64,000 nucleotides of DNA from Cyprinus carpio (GCF_018340385.1 NC_056575.1:26826706-26890705); one strand, 5' to 3'; shown: positions 12,060 to 23,665, counted from the stretch's first letter. The notes: generated by a model not told the origin, from the letters alone. Numbers and translations are program-made.

Positions 12060-13270
12060 ACGACTCTTGGTTTCAACTTTCACGTCCTGATCTGATTCAC
12101 AGGGGGGGATAAGTCGGGGAGTAAACAGAATCAGTGTTGTCCATGTCCTGTCTGGGCTTTGGTGGGCTATTAGGGTACTGTGTAGCAGAGTTGCTGAGAC
12201 ATATACAAAATATTTTTTTGACCTCGGCTCTAATAGGCTGTGCTTTAATTTCCAAAAGGTTTGACAAACAGGAACGATCCTTCCCTTCATAACGACTTGG
12301 CCTCCTCTGGTGCATACGTGGTAAGTCCGGAAGGTTTCATCAGGTTGAATGACTACAGCAGCTTCCAGCTAACCCGACACGCTCCAGATAACAAAATCGG
12401 ACATGATGGTCCCCAGCTCGTAGTTGATGTGAGTTGTTTCGCTGACCTGATGGGTTACTCCTTTACTAGCGTGATTTTGTTTCTGTGTTTTTTGTTCCAC
12501 GCCTTGCATTAACATCTTTCACTTACAGTTTCAGGTTCAGCTGTTGGTGGTAGTTGGTTAAAAGGTAGTGTAATCTTATGCTCATCGCAGCCATTAGGTA
12601 ATGGGGCTGTCGTGACGGCACTAAGTCCCAAGTATAAGCAAAAGTTTTCAACTCTTTTGAGCTGAATTGAGGCCCAGTGTCTGAGAAACATTTCCGGATC
12701 CAGTGCATGCAAGTATTTTTTTTCCGTTCAGGATCATGCAGCAGCTGTGTTCTTGAGCTTCCTCACAAATCAAAGTAATGGCTGTAGTAATTCACCACCA
12801 CTATGTACGTCATCACTATTCAAGGAACAAATAGTACCGACAGTTTGCCATTCCAGGTTCAGGTTGGTATAGGCTGGGCATGATGGGCGCACGTTCAACC
12901 ATGTGGCGATTCTGCTTGGACATGCTAGGCAAGAAGGACAATGTCTCTAGCTCGCTGTTTGGATTTCTCAATTCCCATGTGGCCTGCATAACTGCGTTGG
13001 TTAAGACACTCTTCTCTCAACTGCCCATGGGGATTAAGAGCTTTTCTCCATTTGAGACCACACCAAACATCTGCGATAAACTAATACTATGATTCCAGTA
13101 TTCTAGGTGGCTTGTACCGGGCATCTCCATCCTTTCTTGATCACTATCTTTAGTGTGGACATTTGGGCATCTCTTTCTGGTTCCTTCTGAATATTGTAAA
13201 GCCCTAACATCACTGACAGGGGGAGAGAGATGAGTTACAGTATGTACTTGAAAATCCATCCCTCAATGCG
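12060..13270 (-). pseudogene. Ty3/gypsy integrase region, copy 1
   Basis: On the minus strand, starting at 13,270, the pieces in order are GHMGIEKSKQRARDIV (integrase zinc-finger start), then TYIVVVNYYSHYFDL (first catalytic aspartate region), then SAVTTAPLPNG, with stops and frame changes between them. This is the integrase of the same gypsy family as 15,000-16,400. No reverse transcriptase precedes it because an assembly gap begins at 13,280. It is non-functional as written. Confidence 0.7.
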
Positions 13271-13279
13271 GCTTGATCA

Positions 13280-13620
13280 NNNNNNNNNNNNNNNNNNNNN
13301 NNNNNNNNNNNNNNNNNNNNNNNNNNNNNNNNNNNNNNNNNNNNNNNNNNNNNNNNNNNNNNNNNNNNNNNNNNNNNNNNNNNNNNNNNNNNNNNNNNNN
13401 NNNNNNNNNNNNNNNNNNNNNNNNNNNNNNNNNNNNNNNNNNNNNNNNNNNNNNNNNNNNNNNNNNNNNNNNNNNNNNNNNNNNNNNNNNNNNNNNNNNN
13501 NNNNNNNNNNNNNNNNNNNNNNNNNNNNNNNNNNNNNNNNNNNNNNNNNNNNNNNNNNNNNNNNNNNNNNNNNNNNNNNNNNNNNNNNNNNNNNNNNNNN
13601 NNNNNNNNNNNNNNNNNNNN
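13280..13620. other. Assembly gap (341 N)
   Basis: A run of N separating the two copies of segment C from a small isolated piece of sequence. Reading frames running through it have no meaning. Confidence 0.99.
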
Positions 13621-13739
13621 TTTTATGACGGCTGATGATTTGGCCAAGGGGGGTGAGGTATAGAATGAAGAGGATTGGGCCAAGGACTGACCCCTGGGGG
13701 ACACCGCAAGTAACTGTGTGTGGATATGATTTGGAGTGG
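13621..13739 (-). mobile_element. L2-like LINE reverse transcriptase fragment between gaps
   Basis: On the minus strand this 119-bp island reads HTVTCGVPQGSVLGPILF followed by ILYLTPLGQIISRH. This is the conserved block of non-LTR retrotransposon reverse transcriptases just before the catalytic aspartates (L2/CR1-like group). It is bounded by N on both sides (13,280-13,620 and 13,740-13,785), so its placement relative to the neighbours is an assembly decision. Confidence 0.75.
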
Positions 13740-13785
13740 NNNNNNNNNNNNNNNNNNNNNNNNNNNNNNNNNNNNNNNNNNNNNN
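13740..13785. other. Assembly gap (46 N)
   Basis: A short run of N between the LINE island and the second copy of segment C. Confidence 0.99.
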
Positions 13786-14007
13786 CGCATTTATCATTGA
13801 AACGCTTTCGCGTTTTCGTGCGCATAACTATAGCAGCTTATGTTATAAAAATTCTGGTATGTCGCAATCTTTGTGAAAACAAATAAGGACCATAAATGCT
13901 CCCGGTAGCGCAATAAAAAATACCTGTTTAATATACCTTTAAGTATATTAAGATAGTAGAATATTAAGAGTGATTCTTAATGTTGATTAAATATGTTGTG
14001 TTTCCAG

Positions 14008-14125
14008 TCCAGTTCAGCAGAAGAGATCAGAGCCAGGGCCCAAGCTGGGTGTCTATGGACAGAGTGACGTGCATTGGACTGTTCCCAATAATATCCAAAA
14101 ATGAAGATACACGAGATGGTCTCAG
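14008..14125 (+). pseudogene. NLR N-terminal repeat exon, copy 5 (frameshifted)
   Basis: The acceptor gtgtttccag ends at 14,007 and the donor GTACAG begins at 14,126 after gatggtctcag. The exon body begins like the intact copy (cagttcagcagaagagatc) but has extra or missing single bases, so no single frame crosses it. It is the last of the five NLR N-terminal exons seen in the window. Confidence 0.62.
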
Positions 14126-14999
14126 GTACAGATACCTTTGTATAAAATTTTACTATAGCATTAAATTTATACTATCATAATATAATCCTGCAGCTCAGTT
14201 ACACACTGTTTGTTGTATTATCACAGTTTATGACAATCAGGGGCTCGACAATAAGACACTGAGCCGAGGGCCGGTAAACGGGCCATGTGCAAAGATGCTT
14301 GTTAAACAAGTATCATAAGGTGTATGTTTATTCAGCACCTGAGAATTAAAGAAACAATCATTCAAGCAATTTAAAAAGCATTGGCAGCGAGGGCATAAAA
14401 AATATGACTGTTTTCAGTGAATCAGGCACTGTGTTGTGTATGTTCAGACTAATGGGTGAGGATCACATTGGCTGTCCATGCCAGGTGTGGTTCCATGAGA
14501 CGGTGTTGTGTGCCAGTTCCACTTTTGAATATTCCGTGGTACATTGGTGGGTGGTTTGCAAGCCAAGTGTGTGTTGATTATTTGTGAAAAGATGACTAAG
14601 ACGGCTGAGATTCTAGCTTCAAAACACATGCGGTTTTAACTTTTATGTCTAATTATTCCCCATGCATACCACATGCATCACATCTCTTATTCACCCATTG
14701 GCACCCGTAGTGCCTATTATGCAGGAACTACATAACTTACATCCGAATTAAGGCAAATCTGTATTCAACAACTTGAATATTACATGCACCCTTCTTTGAA
14801 AGCTTGACATACGATGTCAATAGAAATAAATCTATGCAGCTATTGCAGAATCACTTAAGGGTAGAACATAGACAAATGAAACACATACAGTATACATTAA
14901 GAACACAATATCACAACATATTTATATCAATGGTAGTGACAATAAATATTTTTTCTTTTTACAGGGCAGCGATCTGCATACACCCGTCTACAATTACAG

Positions 15000-16400
15000 C
15001 ATCAAGGACGACTCCTGGGTTTCATTCATGTAGGTCCGGATCTAGTCCAATAACGATGGAGTAACCGAATCCCAGTGTTGTTGTCCATGTCGTGTCTGCT
15101 TTGGTGGTTATTGGGTGCTGTGTTGAAGAGGATAGAAGGAGAGGTTTGGAATCGTGCGTGACCCGTGATAGAGCTGTTGCTTTTCTTACAAAAAGGTGAC
15201 AAAAGCGATCTCCTGCGGTGAGACTTGGCATCATTCTGCGTTGCATACATGGTAGGACCTGAAGGTGTCAGCAGGTGGAATGACTACTAGCAGGCTTCCA
15301 GCTAACTTGACTCCTGAAATAGGATTATGATTCACAGCCCGTAGTGGTGTGAGTGGTTTGCAGGGACCTGATGTAGTACTTTGCTTGATTTTTGTTGCTT
15401 TTTTCCGCCTTGGCATGAACATCATTTCCACTTACAGTTTTCAGGTTTCAGCTGTTGGCTGGTAGGTTGGTTAAAAAGTGTAGTGTAATTTATGCTCATA
15501 GTAGTTGGGCAGGTTGATTGAAAACCTCACTGGGGTGTTCCTTGTCTCCAACAGAATGATCTATGGTCTAATTTGCTCTTTTTTGGTCCAATTACTTGTG
15601 ATTTGGCAATCGTACGACACACTTTTTCACGGAGCCCATTGCTCTGTGGGTAGTTAATGGCGGGAGGCTGCTCGTGACGTGCACTAAGTCCGCAAGTCTA
15701 AGACGAAGTTTTCAAAACCTCTTTGAGTGAATTGAGGGCCCCATTGGGTTTTTATTCCCACCTTGTCTAGAGATAAACATTTTCAGGGGATCCCACATGT
15801 GCTGCAAGTACTTTTTTTCACAGTTTTCAGGATCACTGCAGCAGCTGTGGTTCTCTTGACAATTCTCTAAATCAAAGTAATGGCTGTAGTAATCTACCAC
15901 CACTATGTAGTCATCACTATTCCAAGTGAACAAATCAAGTACCGACAGTTTTGCCAATTGCCAGTTTGGTATAGGATGGGAAATGATGGAGCCCTGTTCA
16001 AACCCATGCTGGCAGATCTGCTCTGGACATGCTAGGCCAGAAGACAATGTCTCTAGACTCGCTTGTTTGGATTTCCTCAATTACCAATAGTGGCCTGCAT
16101 AAAATGCGTTTAAAGCATCTCTTCTCTTCATACCTGCCATGGGGATTCTGATCTTTTCTCCCTTGAAGAACCACACCACACAGATCTGCAGATAACTTTC
16201 ATCCCCTATGATTTACCAGCTATTTGTTCAGGATGGCTAGGTAGGGCATCTCCATCCCGGTCTTTGAGTCACTCTATTTAGTGTGGACATTTGGGCATCT
16301 CTTTCTGTTCCTTCTCAGACTATTGCTAAGCTTCACATCACTGACACGGGGGAGGCTGGGGTACAGTATGTACTTGAACATCCATCATCCTCACTGAAGC
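15000..16400 (-). pseudogene. Ty3/gypsy integrase region, copy 2
   Basis: Minus-strand integrase of the element whose reverse transcriptase lies just upstream at 16,405-17,640. Visible pieces include QASLETLSSGLACPEQICQH and DLFTWNSDDYIVVVDYYSHY, the latter carrying the first catalytic aspartate environment. The downstream DNG and E motifs are broken by frame changes. The order RT-RNase H-integrase fits Ty3/gypsy pol. Stops and shifts make it non-functional as written, though they could partly be sequence errors. Confidence 0.72.
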
Positions 16401-16404
16401 TTGA

Positions 16405-17640
16405 TCAGTGCAAGGCATTGATTTTCTTGACATGATCAGCCACTGGAATATCTTTCCAGGAATGTGTACAATGGTGTTGAAACTGTACTTTTGTAAGCTG
16501 CCAGATCATCCTTTGCAGCTTTGGTGGTGCTGCAGCTGGTGGCTTTCTAGAGCAATCGCTTCCCAGGGGTTTATGATCGGTTCCACTGTTATGTGCAGAT
16601 CCATAGACATATTGATGAAATCTCTTGCAGCCCCAGAGGATAGCGCTTTCCGCGATCTGGCCGTAGCTTATTTCTGTGTCTGTGAGTGACTTTGAGGCAT
16701 ATGGGAGTGGTTTACCTTCCTGCTGCAACACTGTGCCCAAATCCATATTTGGGAGGGCATCCATTTGCAGTGTGAGGGTCTTTGCTTGTGTCGAGAATGC
16801 TAACACAGGTCCTGGTTGGCCCTGGTAGATATCTTTCATTCTTCTTTGAAAGGCCTGCATCATGTTGTTTGTGTCCCATACAAACTCACTGTCATGTCGC
16901 CAGAAGCTGTCTCAGAGGTGCATTTATGTAAAGGCTTGGTGCAAACTTTGACAGATAATTGACCATGCCAGAGATTGTGTCTCAAGTTCAGCACAATTCT
17001 TAGGTGGTGGGAGCATCTCTTTTATGGCCTCCACCTTGTGAGGGGTCTGGTGTTGATTTCACCTTTGGAAGGGCGGTGGTCCAAGAAGCTGCTTCTGGAA
17101 CGCCTAAACTATCTACTTTTTCTTAGGGATTAAGGCACACACTCCTTTTCTCGAGACCTTTCCAGCATACTCCTAAGATTATGGTCATGTTCCTCCTTAG
17201 TCCTGTAGTCCGGTAGACCAAGATATCACCCAACAGTGGCCACAACGCCCAGGCAGACCTTCGTAAATCTCATCTATTGTCTGCTGGAAAATATCCTGGG
17301 CTGAGGACAATACACAAAGGTAAGCGAAAAAATCGGTATCTACTCAGAAGATTGTATGAGAAAGTGGTCAGTTTCGAGTTTTTTCAGAGAAGCTTGATTG
17401 CCCAGTAGCCAGATCTAGCATCCATCAGTGCTGAAGTAACAGGCTCCTGGCAGCTTTGGTGTGATATCATTCTAATGTAGGCATGGAGGGATAGTGTGGG
17501 TGCTTTATAGCCTTATTAAGATCCTGTGGATCCAGACATACTCTCAACGTACCAGTCTTGGGCTTCACCGACCAGCGCAGAGTGCATTTACCCAATCTGT
17601 TGGCTCTGTCTCTTTCAACAGTGATACACTTGCTCCTCCA
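16405..17640 (-). pseudogene. Ty3/gypsy reverse transcriptase and RNase H
   Basis: On the minus strand from 17,640 the reading includes LRVCLDPQDLNKAIKHPHY, a typical start of the gypsy RT palm. After several frame changes comes an open stretch of 152 codons at 16,863-16,405. That stretch starts in the end of RT and carries the RNase H domain: TLTLQMDA (first catalytic Asp), PYASKSLTDTE, AILWGCKRFHQYVYG and TDHKPL (late catalytic Asp). This enzyme copies the element's RNA into DNA and removes the RNA strand. Gag and protease were not recognised upstream. It is a broken copy. Confidence 0.78.
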
Positions 17641-17689
17641 TGGAGTCCAGCTCCTCTTTCAGCCTGTCTTGCAGGGCGAAAGGGAACTC

Positions 17690-17830
17690 TCCTTGGCAGG
17701 GCTGGACTGGGACAAAAAAAAAGGGCCCTGGCATTTTTGCTCAGACCGGCCCACCACCCTAATCGGGTCGGGACAACAACCAACCAGTACCACCATCCTT
17801 GCGGGTCCCTGTTAGATATGCATATCAACT
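17690..17830. mobile_element. Possible DNA-transposon end
   Basis: The stretch begins ggcagggctggactgggac and continues ggccctggcatttttgctc then accggcccacc, resembling the ends of widespread fish non-autonomous DNA elements. Only one end is seen and no target duplication is visible. Tentative. Confidence 0.3.
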
Positions 17831-17839
17831 GTTCCATTC

Positions 17840-18959
17840 ACCCAAAAAAACCCTACAAGCTGAGGAACTAACGTCAAATTGGACCAGGGTACCACTCTCT
17901 CGACTGACTCCCTGGTGATCAAAGGTGGCAGTGGAACGTAGGGCTTACACAAACCAGACAGCAGAAACTAGTTTACAATTTGCAAAGCTAAAATAAGGTA
18001 CTTTGTTTTAAAGGCACAAAACCCCTATTAATATGACCACACAAACAACATACCTTCCTCATGTTGAGAACTTCCTATAAAAAAAGAAAAAAAAACAACA
18101 ACTATACTACAATTTACTCACACAAAACGGTCCTAATAATATATATGATATTCATATGTTCACTCGGCCTTATAATATTGCAGTTATTAATGATATTGGA
18201 AATCATTAGAAACATCGAGGAAACATTACACATACTATTCGGTTGAGATATACGAGCCCTAAACACAAAAATAATACAGCTTTCAACATGCAAGAGCGGA
18301 GGTTAGTAATCCCCAAAAATAGCATGCGATTGGCTACTCTCTCTCCCAACGTGAACTCGTCAGGGCGGTTTGGACGCAGCCATATTTGAGTAATAATTAA
18401 AATAATCAAATGGCCATGCATTTAAGTTTTTTAAGAGGGCGGACGGCCGTTATGGGTTTTAAAGGGTTTTAACTTTAGAATAGTCCAGCGGAGGTTGCAA
18501 TTGAATAAGGTTAACTCTGCTAACCTAGGTACAAAAACAAATACAAATCGCTTATGCGTGTTATTTGACTTTGCTGACTGCTGAGGGGTCGTGCAGTGGG
18601 TGGACACAACTGCCCGACTTTCTAACTAGCGACAACAATATGTTGTCTTCTTATCATATTCATACATTTCTGTGTTAACGCAGGATCATCGTTGTGGCCA
18701 AACCCCAGGCACCACATACACTATCCTCCTGCAACCTCCCTGCATTAACACTCCCTCCCTGTTAATCATGAATAAAAGTTATACCATGTTACGGTTCAAT
18801 TACACTCTCCTGCTCTCTGTCCCTCTTGACTTCACTATACAGACACCGTCCTACGCTGGTCCCGCCGGAGATCATGGATAGTAACCTCTACTCCATGGGC
18901 TATGTTCACCTGGTTTTTGACAAAGAAATGTGATCAGGTACTGTAGGCTGGAAACTGAA
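17840..18959. other. No gene recognised
   Basis: AT-rich intergenic sequence with short unsupported open frames. No exon, repeat boundary or RNA gene was identified. Confidence 0.45.
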
Positions 18960-21070
18960 GCTGTACAGCCGTAAGACATGTCAGAAAAAAAAACTTTTGC
19001 AACAGAAATTGAGGCTAAAAAAAACTAGAATTTGTTTTTTTTTGGCCCGAAAACTTCTAGCTCCCCCACTTGCACGCAAAAAAAAAAAATCCACAAACCC
19101 ACAAGAAATTTCATGGTCTGAGCAATGACTGCATCTGACACAAAGAAACCCAAACGTGGCGGAAAAAAAAATCAAAAGGGATAAAAAAAGAAAAAAAAAA
19201 GGAAAATAACAAAAAGGGAAAACTAAAAAAAAGGACAAAGAACGGGGATGGAAAAGATTAAAGAAAAACACAATCAAAGGGAAACAAAAAAAAAAGGGAC
19301 CCCTAGCAAAAAAAAACTAAGAGACCACCCGCACAAAAAAGAGGATGGAGAACAACAAAAAGACCCCCTACCGAAGCGAAACAGAAAAGCAGGGATGATA
19401 AGACAAAAAAACATAGCGACAAAACGCACCAGAATTATTCAGAAAAGTAAAGGAAAGGAAAGCGAAAAGTATATAAGGAAAAAAAATAAAGAAAATAAGC
19501 GCAAAGAATAAAAGCAAAAGTATAAATAAAAAATCAAACTGACATCAAATTAGATTAAGGATAAGAATCAGACGTCGTAAGCCATAATAAGGAAAACAAA
19601 TGCACAATTGTACAACACTAAAAAAAAAATATAACCGACAGCCATGACCCAAGCATGAGCAGCCTCCGGGGAGAAACAACAACAACCGGCAAAAGTTACC
19701 CCAAAACAAGCCAAGAACGGATAGCAATAGACGAAAGGGGGAGGGCAACACAATGAGTAGTTAAGATTTCTTTATTAGTTCATATCTGATGTATATATGA
19801 TTAACCCGCAAGTCTCATACTCCACGGAGCAATGAAAAGAAGGCAAAAAATTGACAAAGGATTAACCAAAGTATTAACAAGACGCAAAAAAAACAGTATA
19901 ATAATAGTTTTGTTTGTAAACTATATAACCAACACGACAAAACAGACGGGGCAATAAAACCGGGCAAAAAACCCAATCTCCACAACCGGGTCCCAGAGTA
20001 CCCCCTGGGGTGGAGCAAAAAACGAGCAAAAAAAAAAAAAAACCCAAACGCAAAACCCAAGTACCAAACAGCAACCAAAAAAGAACCCACCATTGAAAAA
20101 ACCAGTATAAAAAAAAAAAATGGGACAGTCGTTGGCACCATACACGACACAAGATACCAATCACAGGTTTATATCGAAAAAAAGCCGCCTCCACATGAAC
20201 CCGGCAAAAAAAAATCCCTTCAAAATGAAAAAGAACCACAACTGGACAGGCAAAAAAGACAAATCGCATGGCAAAAAACCAAGCACAAAACACGTCCAGA
20301 CCCTGCTCCTTGGCCCCACCACCCCCCGGGGACTGATAAAAACAATTGTTGGAGAGTGGCTCAGAAAAAATCTTGCATTCCCTGAAAAGAACAAAAAATT
20401 AACCCACATGCCTGTCTAACAACTCAGCTTCTACTTTGTCTATAATCCGCCCCACCAATCTTTCTCTGGGAGACCCCCCTGGATACAGAGACCTGCCCAT
20501 CCCGCCCAATGATCCAAAGTCTAAAGCATGGACTTTTACAAACGTACCCCCAAGCACTTACCCCATGTGGTGACTCTGTAGTCCACTACCCAAGTAAAGA
20601 CAGGTCTATCTCCCCCAACACCCTACTTCTAGCCCCCAACCCCACCCTGCCTGACTCCCACCCATGCACCAGCCCCCACCCCACCCCCCCCTGCCTCCTC
20701 CCCACGCCTTGACAACACACACCCCACTCCACCCCCCCTCCCTTGTGCCTGAGCGCCCTTTAGGCGTAGGACTGCATTCTTGTTCGTTCTGTTGCACATG
20801 CACGCGTTTTGGTGTAGCACCCCCTCGCATCGGGTATAAAAATCATTACACGCCTTGAGCACACATGTTGCGCCAGTTTTGACCAATGTTAATGGCTCCC
20901 AACCCATATGACCCCAGCCCCCCCCCCACCCCCACCACATTTGGCCAAACACACCCCCCCGGCACCCCAAGGTACCCCCCCAACCCCCATACCCCCCCAC
21001 CCCCCCCACCCCAGGCTTTCACTTACACACACCAACCTCCACGGAGATTTCGATTCTCAATTAGCATATC
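18960..21070. other. T-depleted low-complexity tract
   Basis: The + strand is strikingly poor in T. 19,140-19,560 is almost pure purine (runs of A and G), 19,600-20,420 is A/C-rich, and 20,600-21,020 is C-rich with long C runs. This leaves long open frames on the minus strand rich in Phe, Leu and Trp, and on the plus strand rich in Pro and Lys. None looks like a protein family. It may be degraded microsatellite-like DNA or poor-quality sequence. Confidence 0.6.
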
Positions 21071-21911
21071 TGCAAACACCGTTATTGCCAAAATGAGTCC
21101 ATTTCCACATTGTGTCGCTACACATCGTTTCCTTTTGCTGAAACTGGTCTCTTTTCTTTTGTGCTCTTTGTCCACAGTATCCGCATGTTGGAGGCGTTCT
21201 GTATGACACTGTTTGTTTTTGAGCTTTTCTACAGCTCTGACGGATTTTTGAGCTTTCCTATTGCACGGCACTTGTTGGTCCAGATTTGCATTCTTGCCTG
21301 CCAAAACCCACCCATTACGTTCTCATCTCAGCACTGCCCCATGAATTCATGCACATGCTGCGAAAGTGATTGCTGATCACCTATGTTAATTCAGACACCC
21401 CGGGCGTTGAAGTATAATTTCCCCCCCCCCCACCCCACCACGAATAAACCCCCGAAACGACAGGTTCTCACCATTCACTCTGGATTGTGTAGCCACCAGT
21501 CTTAACGAGGATTTACGAGTTCGGTGACAAAACTGATTTAATGTGTCCTTAGCCACACTGTATTTCTTTCAGAACTTGTATCGGGCAAAAAAAAAAAAAA
21601 ATTGGGTTTGCCTTTGAGTAGGATACCCTTAAGCTTCCGAATTGTCATAGTAAGTTAGCAACTTACATGTGCATCAGGATCGGTGAGAGTCCATGTGTTC
21701 TAACTCATACCGTAGCCTTGCTCCCCCGACCCATAGAGCAGGTAGCTGCATTCTCCGTTTCCTCCTTGCTGCACAAAATGGTGCAGCTAAACTTTCTCCA
21801 GCATCTGGGAAGATTTCGTCTGATGTTGTCGCAAAAGGCTTTCACGTTGTGCAGACTCCGGCAGCATCCATCTTGGAGATTCACTTGCACCCATGTATTA
21901 ATTCTTAAAAG
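21071..21911. other. No gene recognised
   Basis: Sequence of more normal composition after the C-rich tract, with a short C run near 21,420 and an A run near 21,590. Short frames on both strands show no recognisable domain. Because 21,912 onwards matches the 3' region of the gypsy element, part of this may be gypsy-related, but that is not shown. Confidence 0.35.
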
Positions 21912-22030
21912 ATGACAAGAGACCAAGATCAGCTTCAACACATGCGGTTAAACTTTTTATTATATTATCCCCTTGCATACACTGCATCACATCCTATTCA
22001 CCCATTGCCCCCTAGTGCCTATATACATAA
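21912..22030 (-). repeat. Third copy of the gypsy-flank sequence
   Basis: The words acacatgcggtt, ccttgcatac, ctattcacccattg and tagtgcctat in order match 14,590-14,710 and, less well, 11,600-11,700, the regions next to the gypsy integrases. It is probably part of the element's 3' untranslated region or LTR. It is cut off by the Tc1 element beginning near 22,077. Confidence 0.5.
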
Positions 22031-22076
22031 CACATCAGAATTACACAGCTAATGCAACACTTGAATTATTAGTGTG

Positions 22077-23130
22077 TACAGTCGTGGCCAAAAGTTTTGA
22101 GAATTACCTTAATATTAGAGTTTTCAAAAAGTTTGCGATAAACTGTTGTAGATCTTTGTCTTCGCAGTTGTTTCTGTGATGTACGAACTATAATTACAAG
22201 ACTCCACGTTCAAAGGCTTTTATCGACAATACATGACATTTATGCAAAAGAGTCAGTATTTGGATGTTGGCCCTCTTTTCAGGACCTCTGCAATCTACGA
22301 ATGGGATGCTCTCATCAAATTCTGGAGCCAAATCCTGGACTGATTCGCACGCAACCATTCACTTGTCATAAGTAACTTCTTGGAGTTTGTAAGAATTAGT
22401 AGGTTTGTGGTTTGTCACACCCGCCTCTTGAGGATGGACACAATTTCTACAAGGGGACATTAAGATCTGGGGAGTCCAGGCCATGGACCCAAAATTTCAA
22501 CATTCTGGTCCCGAGCCAACCGTGTTATCACTTTTGCTATGGCACGGTGCGTCCTATGCGTGAAATGCAGTGTTCTTCACCAACACTGGGTGGTTGTGGA
22601 AGAAGTGCTGTTGGAGGGTGTTTTTGGTACCATTCTTTATTCATGCCGTGTTTTTTGGCAGAATTGTGAGTGAGCCCACTCCTTGGATGAGAAGCAACCC
22701 CACACACATGAATGGTGTCAGGATGCTTTCACTGTTGGCATGACACAGGACTGATGGTAGCGCCACCTTTTCTTCTCCGGACAAGCCTTTTTCCAGATGC
22801 CCCAAACAATCGGAAAGGGCTTCATCGAGAATATGACTTTGCCCAAAGTCCTCAGCAGTCCATTCACTATACTTTCTGCAGAAGATCAATCTGTCCCCTG
22901 ATGTTTTTTTTTTGGAGAGAAGTGGCTTCTTTTGCTGCCCTTCTTTGACCACCACAGGCCATCTTCCAAAAGTTTCGCCTCACTGTGCGTGCAGATGCGT
23001 CCACACCTGCCTTGCTGCCATTCCTGAGCCAAAGACTCTGCACTGGTGGCACTCCTCATCCCGCAGCCTGAATCCTCTCTTAGGAGACGATCCTGGACGC
23101 TTGCTGACTTGCTGGACTTTTCTTGGACAC
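22077..23130 (-). mobile_element. Tc1-like transposon, truncated, transposase on minus strand
   Basis: It opens after a TA with cagtcgtggccaaaagtttt, a known teleost Tc1 terminus. The transposase is encoded on the minus strand: KKPLLSKKKTSGDRLIFCRKYSEWTAED is readable in pieces around 22,830-22,940, and GVGSLTILPKNTA near 22,645-22,685. Single-base gains and losses shift the frame several times, and the first DDE aspartate region is damaged (ILDEAL). The right end stops near 23,130 without a matching inverted repeat, so the N-terminal DNA-binding part is missing. It cannot move by itself. Confidence 0.82.
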
Positions 23131-23179
23131 CATGTGAAAGAAAAATCTGATCAAAAGTTGAGACACAGTGCATATTTTT

Positions 23180-23665
23180 ATCAAACACTACATCTGGATA
23201 ATAATTCAGTTTGATGATCAAAGCATAGATGCGCAGTAGGATCGACTTCATCAACACCCCTGTAAAGCTTCTCACAGTCCTTTACCACTTCTGGGATTAA
23301 CATTTCACTTGGTAACGTTAGGCAGTTTTCATTTATATGTGGTTATTCGTTGATGATCGCGATTATTTTCATATGCATCTGCTTACATATAGAGATTGCT
23401 CATTTCGCGCCTCGTTCCTAGCCTGTGTTTTTTGATCGCGAGATTGTGGACTCATTCAGGAGATGCAGTAATAACGCCCCCAAGGCGTATAACTGTGAAA
23501 ACACGGATACCCTGGGAAATTTTTGTGTTTGGCGGGAAGAGTTAATGGGCTTTTGATGTAGTCTGTCCTGCCCTCCACCTCTGGCAATCCTGATTACAAT
23601 GGTCCTTTAGTCGTTTTAAGAGTCCTATCACACACTTCTGGTGCCGTCATGTCTGCTGTTCACTA
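23180..23665 (+). repeat. Duplicated segment B, copy 2
   Basis: It matches 9130-9620 (cagtttgatgatcaaagcat, cacttctgggattaac, acttggtaac, ctctggcaatcctg). It directly follows the broken Tc1 element, which probably inserted or recombined at this boundary. No coding content. Confidence 0.65.

Larger units (their letters stand above)
10740..13270. repeat. Duplicated segment C, copy 1 (NLR exon plus gypsy integrase)
   Basis: About 2.5 kb that aligns, with many small indels, to about 13,790-16,410. In order it holds an NLR intron and exon (to 11,135), a spacer, the 3' part of a gypsy element on the minus strand (11,590-12,000) and its integrase region (12,060-13,270). A T-homopolymer-rich stretch at 11,938-12,001 is much longer here than in the partner copy. 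The two copies flank an assembly gap. Confidence 0.7.
13790..16410. repeat. Duplicated segment C, copy 2
   Basis: Partner of 10,740-13,270 with the same order: NLR intron and exon, spacer, gypsy 3' region, gypsy integrase. Copy 2 continues into the gypsy reverse transcriptase at 16,405-17,640, which copy 1 lacks because of the gap. Differences between copies are mostly 1-5 nt indels scattered throughout. Confidence 0.7.

Noticed and set aside
19248..20419. Lys-rich and Phe-rich long frames on both strands
   Set aside because: They follow directly from the A- and C-rich, T-poor composition. No domain or splice context supports them.
20606..21096. Pro/His-rich (+) and Gly/Trp-rich (-) frames
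   Set aside because: These are translations of long C runs. There is no biased substitution pattern or start context to support coding.
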